A stretch of 64,000 bases of DNA from Clostridium paridis (GTDB taxonomy: Bacteria > Bacillota > Clostridia > Clostridiales > Clostridiaceae): positions 1 through 64,000 of the forward strand of contig NZ_JAESWA010000019.1 in the NCBI RefSeq assembly GCF_016765615.1, given 5' to 3'. The translations under genes and the position numbers were made by a program. Each line of letters starts with the position of its first letter. Position 1 is the first letter of the stretch. The notes beneath the pieces were generated by a model. It had not been told where the DNA came from and did not search any database. It saw only the letters and a program-made list of their open reading frames with translations. Shown piece by piece: positions 1-9,346 of the stretch.

Positions 1-24
1 CAACTATAGATCACAATGGAATTT

Positions 25-61
25 AAAAAAGATGACTCCTGTTCAATACAGAAATCATCTT
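25..61 (-). terminator. Intrinsic terminator after the OmpR-type regulator gene
   Basis: On the minus strand a stem beginning AAGATGA pairs with TCATCTT and is followed by a run of T. It lies about 80 bases past the stop of the response regulator gene and should end the kinase/regulator transcript. Confidence 0.75.
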
Positions 62-140
62 CTTAAGTCTGCTATATAGTCTTTTTTAAACTGTCCTTTA
101 CAAAGGGTACATTTTAACTAAAGACTAAAAGAGTTTTTTA

Positions 141-833
141 TTATTTCCCAAACCTATAACCAACACCCCATATAGTTTCTATATATTCTGGATCGGATGG
201 GTTGAATTCTATTTTCTCTCTGATTTTTCTTATGTGCACAGTTACTGTAGCAATTCCCCCTATTGCATCTAGCCCCCATATTCTTTCAAATAGTTCTTCT
301 TTTGAAAAAACTCTATCAGGGTTGCTTATTAAAAGAAGTAGTAAATCGAATTCCTTAGATGTAAATTCAACTTCCTTTCCATTTACATATACCTTTCTAG
401 AGGGTTTTGCAATTGATATACCTCTAATTTCAATTATATCTTTGTTGGACACCTTATCTATATCAATTAATCTTTCATATCTTGCAATATGAGCTTTTAC
501 TCTTGCAATTAGTTCAGTAGGACTAAAAGGCTTAGTCATATAATCATCAGCTCCTAAGCCTAAACCACGCATTTTATCGACATCTTCTTTTTTGGCAGAT
601 ACTATGATAATAGGAACTTCTTTTTTAGCTCTAATTTTTTTGCATATTTCAAAACCACTTATATTGGGAAGCATTAAATCTAAAATTATTAAATCATAAT
701 CTTCATTTTCAGCTTTTACAAGTCCCTTGGCTCCATTGTTTTCTATTTCAACCTGAAATCCATTTATCTCAAGATAGTCCATTTCTAATTCAGCAATACT
801 TATATCATCCTCTATTATTAATATCTTTTTCAT
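141..833 (-). CDS. OmpR/PhoB-family response regulator
   Basis: DNA-binding response regulator of 230 residues. The receiver domain (about 1-115) has the acidic cluster E8-D9-D10, the phospho-acceptor D52 in LIILDLMLP and the conserved Lys in MTKPFSP. The C-terminal winged helix (about 130-230) has the family signature ATVTVHIRKIREKI and ends IWGVGYRF. I place the start at the ATG ending at 833 because GGAGG sits just upstream; an in-frame ATG at 845 would overlap that ribosome site. It follows its kinase with a 21-base gap, the reverse of the usual regulator-first order. By position the pair probably controls the adjacent MacAB-like exporter; this is inferred from neighbourhood only. Confidence 0.92.
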   Translation of the reverse strand: MKKILIIEDDISIAELEMDYLEINGFQVEIENNGAKGLVKAENEDYDLIILDLMLPNISGFEICKKIRAKKEVPIIIVSAKKEDVDKMRGLGLGADDYMTKPFSPTELIARVKAHIARYERLIDIDKVSNKDIIEIRGISIAKPSRKVYVNGKEVEFTSKEFDLLLLLISNPDRVFSKEELFERIWGLDAIGGIATVTVHIRKIREKIEFNPSDPEYIETIWGVGYRFGK

Positions 834-854
834 AGTGACCTCCATTTAATAAGT

Positions 855-2306
855 TTATTGTCCATACTTTTTTAAGGAAAAGAATATAGAAGTACCTTTA
901 CCAAGGGTGCTTTCAGCCCATATAGAACCTTCATGTTCTTCTATTATTTTTTTTGCTATAGCGAGGCCGAGTCCACTTCCTCCAATAGATGTTTCTCTAG
1001 AGGAATCTGCTCTATAGAATCTGTCAAAAATATAAGGTAAGGCTTCCGTATCTATTCCTTTACCATTGTCTCTTATTTCAATAACAGCATAATCAGAGTT
1101 TTCCGTTACAATTATGTCTATTAATAATTTATCATTAGATTTATATTTTATTGAGTTGCCAACTATATTCATAATTGTTCTCTTAACTTGATAAACATCA
1201 ATATTTACTAAGATTGGAGTCGTAGGGACCTTGGAAGTTAAATTAATTAATGAATGGTCTAGATCGAAATTAATTTCTTCAACACAATCATTTATATAAT
1301 TTCTTATATCAACCATTTGAAAGTTAAAAGCTTCTCTTCCTAAATCAAGCTTAGAGAATAGAAATAAATCATTGATTAAGCTATCCATATAAGTTGCTTT
1401 AGTATATATAGTTGTAATATACTTATTCATTTTCTCAGGTGTATCTGCAATGCCATCTCGTATTCCTTCAATGTATCCCTTTATAGATGTAATAGGAGTT
1501 TTTAAATCATGAGATATACTTGAGATTAGCTCTTTTCTATTTTCCTCGTATTGGTTCTGTAATTCGAGTGATTCCTTAAGTTGCATACGCATTTCTTCAA
1601 AGGAAGTTCCTACTTCTCCTATTTCATCCTTAGTTGAGATATTTATCTTATAATCTAAGTCACCTTGTTTTATTTTATTTGCTGCATTCTCTAGTTCCTT
1701 TAAAGGAATAAGTATACTTTTAGATGTAAAGTAGGTTAATATTCCATTAGTAAGAATTAGAATAATTAGAGCTGAAAGTACTACAATAATAGCATTTCTA
1801 GCAATCATATCTTTAAAATCGTCCATGTTCACAACATAAAATAAACTTCCTTGGCTGCCATCTTTAAAATAAAAATCTTGCTGACTCAAAATGTGTATGT
1901 CTTTATTACTTTTGTTAATTACATCTGATTTAAATGGAGGTAATGATGGGCTATTTATAATATCTTTTATATAGTCAGAAGAATATACTATTTCAGCATT
2001 TTTTCTTACGATTATCCCTGAATAATTAAAATCAACGCTTCTTTCTAGTTGAAGAAGGTAGTCTTTATCTAAGAATTTATCCGGATTATCAAGAAGTTGA
2101 TTATTTACCTTTTTTAAAAGCTTAGTATTTGATGAAATAATCTTACCAAATATAGCTGCGCTGTTTATTGCAGTATTACCACTTAAGTTATATTTCGAAC
2201 TTTCAGTAGTGTAAGACACAAAAATATTACTAATAAATATTATGAGAATAAAGGGTATAAGAAGCATAGCTATATAACTAAACTTTAATCGTGACTTAAT
2301 AGACAT
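855..2306 (-). CDS. Membrane sensor histidine kinase (HAMP, HisKA, HATPase_c)
   Basis: Sensor kinase of 483 residues. TM1 is about residues 11-31, an extracytoplasmic domain about 32-170, TM2 about 171-193, then HAMP. The phospho-acceptor is H266 in SSISHDLKTPITSIKGY, and the ATPase domain shows DNGKGI and GGSGLGLAIAKK. The ATG at 2306 is preceded by GGAGG. The input domain resembles no ligand-binding family I can name. It is separated from the upstream permease gene by a hairpin with a T-run, so it may have its own promoter as well as read-through from the exporter operon. Partner: the response regulator at 141-833. Confidence 0.92.
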   Translation of the reverse strand: MSIKSRLKFSYIAMLLIPFILIIFISNIFVSYTTESSKYNLSGNTAINSAAIFGKIISSNTKLLKKVNNQLLDNPDKFLDKDYLLQLERSVDFNYSGIIVRKNAEIVYSSDYIKDIINSPSLPPFKSDVINKSNKDIHILSQQDFYFKDGSQGSLFYVVNMDDFKDMIARNAIIVVLSALIILILTNGILTYFTSKSILIPLKELENAANKIKQGDLDYKINISTKDEIGEVGTSFEEMRMQLKESLELQNQYEENRKELISSISHDLKTPITSIKGYIEGIRDGIADTPEKMNKYITTIYTKATYMDSLINDLFLFSKLDLGREAFNFQMVDIRNYINDCVEEINFDLDHSLINLTSKVPTTPILVNIDVYQVKRTIMNIVGNSIKYKSNDKLLIDIIVTENSDYAVIEIRDNGKGIDTEALPYIFDRFYRADSSRETSIGGSGLGLAIAKKIIEEHEGSIWAESTLGKGTSIFFSLKKYGQ

Positions 2307-2334
2307 TGTAAGATTCCTCCATTCAAATTGCTTA

Positions 2335-2368
2335 GAAAAATGAGCAAGACTAGATAGACTTGCTCATT
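2335..2368 (-). terminator. Hairpin with T-run between permease and kinase genes
   Basis: Minus-strand stem AATGAGCAAG/CTTGCTCATT (10 bp) followed by five or more T, in the 124-base gap between the exporter permease and the kinase gene. It probably reduces exporter transcription into the two-component genes. Confidence 0.7.
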
Positions 2369-2430
2369 AAGTTTTAGGTAAATATTATATTTATATTAGC
2401 ATAAGAATATATTCATTTAAAGATATTGAA

Positions 2431-3651
2431 TTATTCATATCTTAATGCATCTATTGGATCTAAGTTAGCTGCCTTTCTAGCTGGATAAATTCCAAAGAAA
2501 ATACCAACTGCAGAGGAGAATAAAATTGCACTAATTATAACAATAGGAGACAAGGAAGGAGTTATATTAGCAAATTTTCCAATTCCGAAAGCGCCTAGGA
2601 TACCTACAAGCATACCAATTATTCCCCCTAGCATGGATATTATTACAGACTCTGTTAAAAATTGAAGAAGTATTGCGCCTGTTGTAGCACCGATAGCTTT
2701 TCTTATACCTATTTCTCTTGTTCTTTCAGTTACTGAAACTAGCATTATGTTCATAACACCTATTCCACCTACTATAAGAGATATAGCAGCAACAGCTCCT
2801 ATAAATGCTGTGAAAATTCCAAGTACATTATTAATTTGATCTATTTGGCTAATAGCATTCTCTGCTATATACATATCCTTGCCTCTATTATTGTGTCTGC
2901 TTTCTAGTATATTTTTTGCACCTATTCCAGCATCTTCAGTTGAGTTTTTATCAGTTGCCATAACGCTAATTCTGTCTATAGAAAATTCATTAGAATACAT
3001 ATTTTGAAGTAAAGTAGCAGGAACATAAAGCATTGCTGGTCTTTGGTTATTCATACCACCAAAAGAAGCCATAGGGGAAGAAGTTATCCCTATTATGGTC
3101 GCTTTTATAGGTGATTGTGAAGAACCAATTTTAATTGTCTTTCCAGTAGCATCGCTATAACCAAATAAGGTTTTAGCAGCTATTTCATCTATTATTACAA
3201 CATTCTTTCCTTCTGAATATTCTCTTTCATTAAACGCTCTTCCATATAAAAACTCTAAGTTTTGAATAGTTAATCCGTCAGTATTTGTTCCAGTAATATT
3301 TGCTTTTTTATTTTCAGTGTCAGAAATTGCAACACCAGATTTTGAAACAAAAGGAGCAACATATTTTACTGTATCTACTTTGTTTTTAACTTGCTTTATA
3401 TCTTCATAAGTAATACGGTCACTTTGTTCTGCTTTAGAAGAATCTATAGATATATTTACTGTTGAGGAACCGAATTTCTCAAATTCGCCTGTTATAGAGT
3501 TTTGACCACCTTGTCCAAGTGAAACTATGGTTATAACAGAACTTATACCTATAATTATTCCAAGCATTGTAAGAAAAGAGCGCATTTTATTTGAAATAAT
3601 GCTATCTAAGGCCATTTTAAAGTTTTCTACTAAATTAGCTAATATGTTCAT
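2431..3651 (-). CDS. MacB-like ABC transporter permease (FtsX fold)
   Basis: Integral membrane permease of 406 residues. An N-terminal MacB-PCD-type segment (FKMALDSIISNKMRSFLTMLGIIIG, read as two adjoining parts) with TM1 is followed by a large extracytoplasmic domain (about 45-280) and three C-terminal TM helices forming the FtsX domain, with the family motif SVTERTREIGIRKAIGAT. GGGGGTG precedes the ATG at 3651. It lies 11 bases after the ATPase gene. With that ATPase and the adaptor it should form a tripartite-like exporter that moves substrates from the membrane or wall space outward, as MacB/YknZ and LolCDE-type systems do. The substrate is unknown; antimicrobial peptide or wall-toxin export is possible. 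Confidence 0.9.
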   Translation of the reverse strand: MNILANLVENFKMALDSIISNKMRSFLTMLGIIIGISSVITIVSLGQGGQNSITGEFEKFGSSTVNISIDSSKAEQSDRITYEDIKQVKNKVDTVKYVAPFVSKSGVAISDTENKKANITGTNTDGLTIQNLEFLYGRAFNEREYSEGKNVVIIDEIAAKTLFGYSDATGKTIKIGSSQSPIKATIIGITSSPMASFGGMNNQRPAMLYVPATLLQNMYSNEFSIDRISVMATDKNSTEDAGIGAKNILESRHNNRGKDMYIAENAISQIDQINNVLGIFTAFIGAVAAISLIVGGIGVMNIMLVSVTERTREIGIRKAIGATTGAILLQFLTESVIISMLGGIIGMLVGILGAFGIGKFANITPSLSPIVIISAILFSSAVGIFFGIYPARKAANLDPIDALRYE

Positions 3652-3662
3652 ACGTGCACCCC

Positions 3663-4355
3663 CTATAGAATAATTCTATCCTTTACTTCATAATCATCAA
3701 CTATTTCTCCATCTCTAAACCTAACTACTCTTTTAGTATGGTTTGCTATGTCAGGTTCATGAGTAACCATTATTATTGTGGCACCTTCATTATTTAGGTC
3801 TTGAAAAATCTTCATTATTTCTACTGAAGACTTAGTATCTAGGTTACCAGTAGGTTCATCAGCCATAATAACAGCAGGGGTATTAACAATAGCACGAGCT
3901 ATTGCAACTCTTTGCTTTTGTCCTCCAGAAATCTCATTAGGCTTGTGTTTTATTCTATCAAGTAATCCAACCTTATCTAGTGCAGTTAGTGCTTTTTCTC
4001 TTCTTTCTTTTAGTGGTACTCCAGCATAGGCCATAGGCAATTCAACATTCTCTAGAATAGTCATTCTTGGAAGTAGATTAAATGCCTGAAATACGAACCC
4101 GATCTCCTTATTTCTAATAAAAGCTAGTTCATTATCAGTTAAATTAGAAACATTTTTACCATTAAGAATATAAGAACCTTCGTCTAATCTATCTAAACAT
4201 CCTAATATATTCATCATAGTTGATTTTCCTGAACCTGAAGGACCCATTATGGAGGTGAATTCGCCTTTTTCAATTTTAAGATTTATACCCTTTAACGCTT
4301 TGAAGTTAATTTCACCATTAACATAGCTTTTAACCACATCTTTGATTTCAATCAT
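3663..4355 (-). CDS. MacB/LolD-type ABC transporter ATPase
   Basis: Cytoplasmic ATP-binding subunit of 230 residues, typical length for this family. Walker A is GPSGSGKST, the signature is [14 protein letters not shown], and Walker B is [12 protein letters not shown], the TGNLD ending being characteristic of LolD/MacB/SalX ATPases. The start codon overlaps the stop of the adaptor gene by one base (TAATG), indicating translational coupling. It should pair with the permease at 2431-3651. Confidence 0.94.
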   Translation of the reverse strand: MIEIKDVVKSYVNGEINFKALKGINLKIEKGEFTSIMGPSGSGKSTMMNILGCLDRLDEGSYILNGKNVSNLTDNELAFIRNKEIGFVFQAFNLLPRMTILENVELPMAYAGVPLKERREKALTALDKVGLLDRIKHKPNEISGGQKQRVAIARAIVNTPAVIMADEPTGNLDTKSSVEIMKIFQDLNNEGATIIMVTHEPDIANHTKRVVRFRDGEIVDDYEVKDRIIL

Positions 4356-5563
4356 TATTTACCATCTCCTGTAGAATCTTTAACTAGTTCTCCTGTTTTT
4401 ATATCTCCACTTGGATTTAATATAACCTTGTCACCATCTTGTACACCATTAACTATTTGAGCTTCCATATCTGATTGGAGACCAAGGGTTACATCTTTTT
4501 CTGCAACTTTATTTTTCTCTACTGTGTATATAAAAGTTTTACCAGTTTTATCAGTAACAATACTTTCAGCAGGTACTTTAACAACATTATTTACTTCACC
4601 TAATAACACATCTACGTCGGTATCAAAGTCAATTTTTAGTCCATCAGGCTTATCAGTAATGTCAATTTCAACATTTAGAGTAGTGTCAGCTCCAGTAGGA
4701 GAAGCAGTTTTTGCAGCAGTAGGAGCTATGAAAGATACCTTGCCTTTTAACTCTGATTGACCATTCTTAATTACAGCATCTTGTCCTATTTTAATTTTTG
4801 AAGCATCATATTTACCAACAGACATAACAGCTTTCAAGTTATTAACATCCTGAATTGTAATAGCTGGTTGAGTAGCCATAGAGGATGTTGCACCTTCTGT
4901 TAAATTAACAGCAGTTACTATTCCATCAAAGTCAGCAATGATTGAACTCTTGCTTTTGGAAAGATTGTCCTTTGCAGTATCTAAAGATAGTTTTTGAAGA
5001 GCTATATTATTATCTGCTTGTTTTAATTGTTCATCTGAAAATGGAACCTTTAAGGAATCTTTTTTGTTCATTAGTGTTGCTTTTTGACTTTCCAATTGGG
5101 TAACTTGAGCAGCTTGTGAAGGATTGTTTTTTAATGCATTTATCTGTTTATCAATATCTGAAATCTGGTTATCAACATCTGCAACGCTGTTCTTAGCAGC
5201 ATCATTGCTATTTATTTGATTTTGTTTAGTAAGTACGGCATTATCATATGCTAATTGAGCTTGTTTAACTGCTGTATTTGGGTCAGCTACATCAAATTCA
5301 GCTAAAACTTGTCCTTTTGTAACAGAGTCACCTACTTTTACATTTACTTTTTTAACTTGTCCTTGAATAGGGAAATAATCTTTACTATTCTTTGATTTTA
5401 TAGTAGCTGTAGTCGAAAGATAAGCTTTAATATCTCCTTGAGAGACTGTAGCAGTTTTTACACTTACTAAATTATTTTTATTTTTTCTTCCTAAGGTACC
5501 AACAGTTATTATTCCACCAACAACAACTACAACGATAATCCAAGTAATTAATTTCTTTTTCAT
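4355..5563 (-). CDS. HlyD/MacA-like membrane fusion (adaptor) protein
   Basis: Adaptor protein of 402 residues. An N-terminal uncleaved membrane anchor (about 5-24) is followed by a lipoyl-like half, a long glutamine- and lysine-rich coiled-coil hairpin (about 100-200), the second lipoyl half (SKSSIIADFDGIVTAVN) and beta-barrel domains. This is the usual MacA/YknX layout and it is the first gene of the exporter operon. GGAGG lies upstream of the ATG at 5563. In Gram-positives such adaptors gather substrate at the outer membrane face for the MacB-type permease. Confidence 0.9.
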   Translation of the reverse strand: MKKKLITWIIVVVVVGGIITVGTLGRKNKNNLVSVKTATVSQGDIKAYLSTTATIKSKNSKDYFPIQGQVKKVNVKVGDSVTKGQVLAEFDVADPNTAVKQAQLAYDNAVLTKQNQINSNDAAKNSVADVDNQISDIDKQINALKNNPSQAAQVTQLESQKATLMNKKDSLKVPFSDEQLKQADNNIALQKLSLDTAKDNLSKSKSSIIADFDGIVTAVNLTEGATSSMATQPAITIQDVNNLKAVMSVGKYDASKIKIGQDAVIKNGQSELKGKVSFIAPTAAKTASPTGADTTLNVEIDITDKPDGLKIDFDTDVDVLLGEVNNVVKVPAESIVTDKTGKTFIYTVEKNKVAEKDVTLGLQSDMEAQIVNGVQDGDKVILNPSGDIKTGELVKDSTGDGK

Positions 5564-5914
5564 ATAATAAATACCTCCAAAATTTTTCTGTTTTAAAACT
5601 ATAGTGTTATTGTAAAGGGCAAGTATAAATCAGAATTAAAGTAATTATTAAATAATTCTAAACTAATAATAAAATATTTATAAAATGTAATATAAAAGGG
5701 TTATAAAAACAACCGTAAACCTATAAGAATTCTAGGTTTAACTGCTGAAATCAAAAAAATATATTAGGTAAAGGGTGTAATTTTCAAATTGATAATTTAA
5801 TAAGGGAAATAATATTATTTACATATATTTGTAGGAATATGTAAAGAAAGTGTAATTTTTGTCGAAAAAAACATTAAACAAAAGTTTAACAATATTTATG
5901 TGGGGGTAGGATTT
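5564..5914. other. Divergent intergenic region, exporter operon / chemoreceptor
   Basis: 351 A+T-rich bases between two divergent transcription units. The only element I can support is the sigma-28-like promoter at 5842-5868 described separately. No gene, RNA or clear operator is visible, and no confident promoter for the minus-strand exporter operon could be chosen. Confidence 0.5.
5842..5868 (+). promoter_or_regulatory. Sigma-28 (SigD/FliA)-like promoter for the chemoreceptor
   Basis: TAAA at 5842-5845, a 15-base spacer, then GTCGAAAA at 5861-5868. This matches the flagellar sigma consensus TAAA-N15-GCCGATAA at all four -35 bases and six of eight -10 bases. It lies 47 bases before the chemoreceptor start codon, which fits the motility regulon. 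Confidence 0.6.
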
Positions 5915-7930
5915 ATGGAAGGAAAGAAGTCAAAAATCAACGTAAATGTAAATGTAAAAGAACAAAGTTTTAGACTCAAAATTACTCTATTAATAATTGC
6001 ATTAGCATTAATACCTCTTATAGCATCTAATGGGTATTTAGGTGTGAAAAATGTTATGGAAGTTAAAAGCAATGTTTCGGACACCCAGCTAATGAACACA
6101 GATTTAATAACTGGGCAGAGTAATGCTGTATTGGAAAAGATACAAGGAGTAGTAAATATTGTTGCTAATTCAGAGAGTGTACAATCTATGGATTTTGATA
6201 AAGCTGATGCCTATGTTAAAGAAATGCTTAAAGAAAATTCAATACTTTCAGATGTAGGAATAGTAGGACCTAATGGAATGCAGGTTTATAATTCCTTAGG
6301 CAAAGATAAATTAGGTGATAGATCAGATAGAGATTATTTTAAAGCAGGAATGAATGGACAAGCAGGATTTTCAGACGTATTAGTTTCAAAGTCAACTAAT
6401 AAGCCAATAGTTGTTTGTTATGCACCAATTAAAAAAGATAATAAAGTTATTGGTGTATTAAATGCAAATATGAGCCTTGATAAATTTAGTGATATTGTTA
6501 CAGATGCAATGAAAGGACATGATGGTCAAGCATACATAGTAGATAAAACAGGAAAGGTAATAGCTCATAAAGATAAGACTCTAGTTGAAAAGATGTCTGA
6601 TTATTCTAAGTTATTACCAGTTCAAAATGTTATTAAAAAACAACAAGGAACTGTTGAGTATGATAATAATGGAACTAAATTATTAGCGTCATATATTCCA
6701 ATTGATATAGCAAACTGGGGGCTTGTAGTAGAAATGGATTCTGCTGCAGCTAATAAAGGAGTTACTTCATTAATTTGGACAATAGTTTCAATAGTATTTT
6801 TCATATTATTACTAGCAATTTATGTATCATATAAATTAGCTCAATATATAACAAACCCACTAGTTAACATTAAGAAAAAGATTAGTTTAGCTGCAGGTGG
6901 TAACCTAAAGGATGCACCTATAGACGGAAAGATATTAGATAGAAATGATGAATTTGGACAAATAGCTAAGGGCTTTAATGAAATGGTTGATAGCATTAGC
7001 GGACTAATTAAAGAAATTAAGGATTCTAATGATGTTATAGTTAGTTCATCAGATGCATTATCAAAAACAACAGCTCAAGTAGCTACAGCTACTGATGAAG
7101 TTGCAAATGCAGTTGAAGAAATATCAAAGACTGCAGAAGATCAAGCAAGACAAACTGAAAGTGGAGCGGCTAAAGTAAATGAATTAGCTGAAAATATAGA
7201 ACTTGTAGGTACAGCAACTACTGAAATGAAAAATATTTCTGTAAATGCCCAAACAACAAGTGACAAAGGCTTACAAACAGTAGATGTATTAATTGAAAAA
7301 ACAAAGGAAAACAATAAGGCTACAAAGGAAGTTAGCTTAACTATCGATGATGTAAATGATAGTGCTAATAAAATAGGAGCTATTATTGAGGCAATAGGAC
7401 AAATAGCAGAACAAACCAATCTTTTAGCGTTAAATGCAGCAATAGAAGCTGCAAGAGCTGGAGAAGCTGGCAAAGGCTTTGCAGTAGTAGCAGAAGAAGT
7501 TAGAACATTATCAGAACAATCCTCAGAATCAGCCAATGAGATAAGCGCATTAATTTATGAAGTTCAGAAACAAGCCAAGACTGCAGTGGATATGATGAGA
7601 TCTGCAGAAAAAGTTGTAAGTGAACAAAATGAAGCAGTTAAGGAGACTGGAGAACTATTTAAAAAGATCTCTAGTTTAATACAAGAATTAACTTCTAAAA
7701 TGAATGAAATTGATAGATATAGCAATATAATGGATAGCAGAAAAGATGAAATTGTAAATGTAATTACGAATATAGCTGCGGCATCAGAAGAATCAGCTGC
7801 ATCAACTCAAGAAGTTGCAGCATCAACAGAAGAACAACTAAGTGCAATGGAAGAAATTGAAGCAAATACAAGTAGCTTAAGTGCTTTAGCGAAGAAATTA
7901 GAAGAAGCTATAGATAAGTTTAATATTTAA
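5915..7930 (+). CDS. Methyl-accepting chemotaxis protein, Cache sensor
   Basis: Transmembrane chemoreceptor of 671 residues. TM1 is about 20-42, an extracellular double-Cache-type domain about 45-280 (with [15 protein letters not shown] and [19 protein letters not shown], typical Cache strands), TM2 about 283-306, HAMP, then a methyl-accepting signalling domain with the hairpin tip [20 protein letters not shown]. The ligand is probably a small organic molecule but cannot be read from sequence. The ATG at 5915 follows GGGGG; a GTG at 5900 would overlap this site. Monocistronic, with a sigma-28-like promoter upstream and a terminator downstream. Confidence 0.95.
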   Translation: MEGKKSKINVNVNVKEQSFRLKITLLIIALALIPLIASNGYLGVKNVMEVKSNVSDTQLMNTDLITGQSNAVLEKIQGVVNIVANSESVQSMDFDKADAYVKEMLKENSILSDVGIVGPNGMQVYNSLGKDKLGDRSDRDYFKAGMNGQAGFSDVLVSKSTNKPIVVCYAPIKKDNKVIGVLNANMSLDKFSDIVTDAMKGHDGQAYIVDKTGKVIAHKDKTLVEKMSDYSKLLPVQNVIKKQQGTVEYDNNGTKLLASYIPIDIANWGLVVEMDSAAANKGVTSLIWTIVSIVFFILLLAIYVSYKLAQYITNPLVNIKKKISLAAGGNLKDAPIDGKILDRNDEFGQIAKGFNEMVDSISGLIKEIKDSNDVIVSSSDALSKTTAQVATATDEVANAVEEISKTAEDQARQTESGAAKVNELAENIELVGTATTEMKNISVNAQTTSDKGLQTVDVLIEKTKENNKATKEVSLTIDDVNDSANKIGAIIEAIGQIAEQTNLLALNAAIEAARAGEAGKGFAVVAEEVRTLSEQSSESANEISALIYEVQKQAKTAVDMMRSAEKVVSEQNEAVKETGELFKKISSLIQELTSKMNEIDRYSNIMDSRKDEIVNVITNIAAASEESAASTQEVAASTEEQLSAMEEIEANTSSLSALAKKLEEAIDKFNI

Positions 7931-7945
7931 TTTTAATATTTAATT

Positions 7946-7981
7946 ATTGGAGTCATAATTTATTGGCTCCAATATTCTTTT
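7946..7981 (+). terminator. Terminator of the chemoreceptor gene
   Basis: ATTGGAG at 7946-7952 pairs with CTCCAAT at 7967-7973, followed by a T-rich tract. It starts 15 bases after the stop codon. Confidence 0.65.
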
Positions 7982-8046
7982 ATATGTTAATTTATACCGT
8001 TGATTAATTATGGATTTTCTGGTATAACTAATTTAAAACTTAATAG

Positions 8047-8084
8047 GACAGTTCGTAAGCTTCCTGTCGTAAAATAAAACTAGG
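8047..8084 (+). ncRNA. preQ1-I riboswitch
   Basis: Compact class-I preQ1 aptamer. P1 is GACAG (8047-8051) pairing with CTGTC (8064-8068); the loop TTCGTAAGCTTC has the expected 12-base size; and the A-rich tail ending AAAACTAGG (to 8084) matches the pseudoknot-forming tail of known preQ1-I switches. It lies directly upstream of the queuosine precursor operon. Expected behaviour: preQ1 binding folds the H-type pseudoknot and favours termination downstream. Identified by pattern and context; not run against a covariance model. Confidence 0.85.
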
Positions 8085-8128
8085 CGATTACTATTTATAT
8101 GAACAAAATAGTTATTTTTGACGTGTTT

Positions 8129-8183
8129 AAAGTGGAAAAGCTCTCCTCATACTCTGTATGAAGTAGAAGTTTCCACTTTTTTT
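8129..8183 (+). terminator. First terminator of the queuosine operon leader
   Basis: AAAGTGGAAA (8129-8138) pairs with TTTCCACTTT (8170-8179), with an inner stem TCATAC/GTATGA, followed by a run of seven T. It lies 45 bases after the preQ1 aptamer and could be its expression platform. Confidence 0.75.
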
Positions 8184-8196
8184 GTACATATTATTT

Positions 8197-8218
8197 GGGC
8201 GCCCTTGCGCCCTTTTTT
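8197..8218 (+). terminator. Second, G+C-rich terminator just before queD
   Basis: Perfect 6-bp stem GGGCGC (8197-8202) and GCGCCC (8207-8212) with a CCTT loop and a run of six T, only 20 bases before the queD ribosome site. Two complete terminators in series within one leader is unusual. Confidence 0.8.
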
Positions 8219-8248
8219 ATTTGTAAAAATTAATATTTGGAGGATTTT

Positions 8249-8680
8249 ATGTTTATTTTAAAAAGTGAAATTGGATTTGATTCATCGCATTATTTGGGAG
8301 GATACAATGGCAAGTGTGCCAATATACATGGACATAGATATAGATTAGTTATAAAAGTTAAAGGAAATAAATTAAAGGAATCTGGTACAAACCGTGCAAT
8401 GGTTGAAGATTTCAATTATATAAAGGTAGCACTTAAGGAGATTCATGACTTATTCGATCATAAGTTAATTATAGAAGACGATGAAATTGGTAGAGATTTA
8501 ATCAAACGATTAGAAGGAACACCACAAAATTTTGAATATGTTTTAGTTCCCTATAGACCTACAGCTGAAGAAATGTCTAGAGATATTTTTAATAAGATAA
8601 AGGAAAAAGGAATAGATATTTATGAAGTTGAGCTTTTTGAAACGCCTACTAATAGCTGTATCTATAGGGAGGATGAGTAG
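8249..8680 (+). CDS. queD: 6-carboxytetrahydropterin synthase QueD
   Basis: Converts 7,8-dihydroneopterin triphosphate, the FolE product, to 6-carboxy-5,6,7,8-tetrahydropterin, the first dedicated step of preQ1/queuosine synthesis. The 143-residue protein has the 6-pyruvoyl-tetrahydropterin synthase fold. H14 (SSHYL), H27 and H29 (NIHGH) are the zinc ligands and C23 is the catalytic Cys. I start it at ATG 8249, preceded by GGAGG at 8239-8243; an in-frame TTG at 8237 would overlap that site. First gene of queD-queE-folE-queC-queF; its stop is immediately followed by the queE start. Confidence 0.95.
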   Translation: MFILKSEIGFDSSHYLGGYNGKCANIHGHRYRLVIKVKGNKLKESGTNRAMVEDFNYIKVALKEIHDLFDHKLIIEDDEIGRDLIKRLEGTPQNFEYVLVPYRPTAEEMSRDIFNKIKEKGIDIYEVELFETPTNSCIYREDE

Positions 8681-9343
8681 ATGTTATATAACGTAATTGA
8701 AAAGTTCTTATCAATTGATGGAGAAGGACCAACGGCTGGAGAGCTTGCGACATTTATAAGATTTGGAGGATGTAACCTTGCTTGTTCATGGTGTGATACA
8801 GCTTATTCCATTCCTAAGTCAGTAAAAGGAGAACCTCTAACGAAAGAGGATATATACAAATACATAAAAGACAATGGAACTAAAAATGTAACCTTAACAG
8901 GGGGAGAACCTTTAATTCAAGAAGGTATAGAAGAACTTATAGATTTTTTATCAAAGGATAAAGAATTGTTAATTCACATAGAGACAAATGGCTCAATACC
9001 AGTTTATAAATATGAAAAAATAGATAATGTAATTTTTATATTAGACTATAAGTTGCCAAGTAGTAACATGGAACAAAAGATGGACACTAAGAATTATGAA
9101 AATCTTAGAGATATAGACGTATGCAAGTTTGTTATAGAATCAATGGAAGATCTACAAAAAGCTAAGGAAGTAATAGAGAAATATAAGTTAAGTGAAAAGT
9201 GTTTAGTTTATTTTAGTCCAATAACTACAAAAATTAAGCCGGTAGAAATAGTGGAATTCATGAAAGTAAATAAGATGAATAACATAAGATTACAGATTCA
9301 ATTACATAAGATAATATGGTCACCAGAAACTAGGGGGGTTTAG
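8681..9343 (+). CDS. queE: 7-carboxy-7-deazaguanine synthase QueE (radical SAM)
   Basis: Radical S-adenosylmethionine enzyme of 220 residues that contracts 6-carboxytetrahydropterin to 7-carboxy-7-deazaguanine. The cluster motif is C31-x3-C35-x2-C38 (CNLACSWC), and the N-terminal SIDGEGPTAG and the SAM-binding TLTGGEPL are typical of QueE. The ATG directly follows the queD TAG, with the ribosome site inside the end of queD, so the two are translationally coupled. Confidence 0.95.
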   Translation: MLYNVIEKFLSIDGEGPTAGELATFIRFGGCNLACSWCDTAYSIPKSVKGEPLTKEDIYKYIKDNGTKNVTLTGGEPLIQEGIEELIDFLSKDKELLIHIETNGSIPVYKYEKIDNVIFILDYKLPSSNMEQKMDTKNYENLRDIDVCKFVIESMEDLQKAKEVIEKYKLSEKCLVYFSPITTKIKPVEIVEFMKVNKMNNIRLQIQLHKIIWSPETRGV

Positions 9344-9346
9344 AAT

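Noticed and set aside
7141-7536. Minus-strand frame inside the first chemoreceptor
   Set aside because: A shadow of the repetitive, Ala-rich signalling domain of the plus-strand gene.
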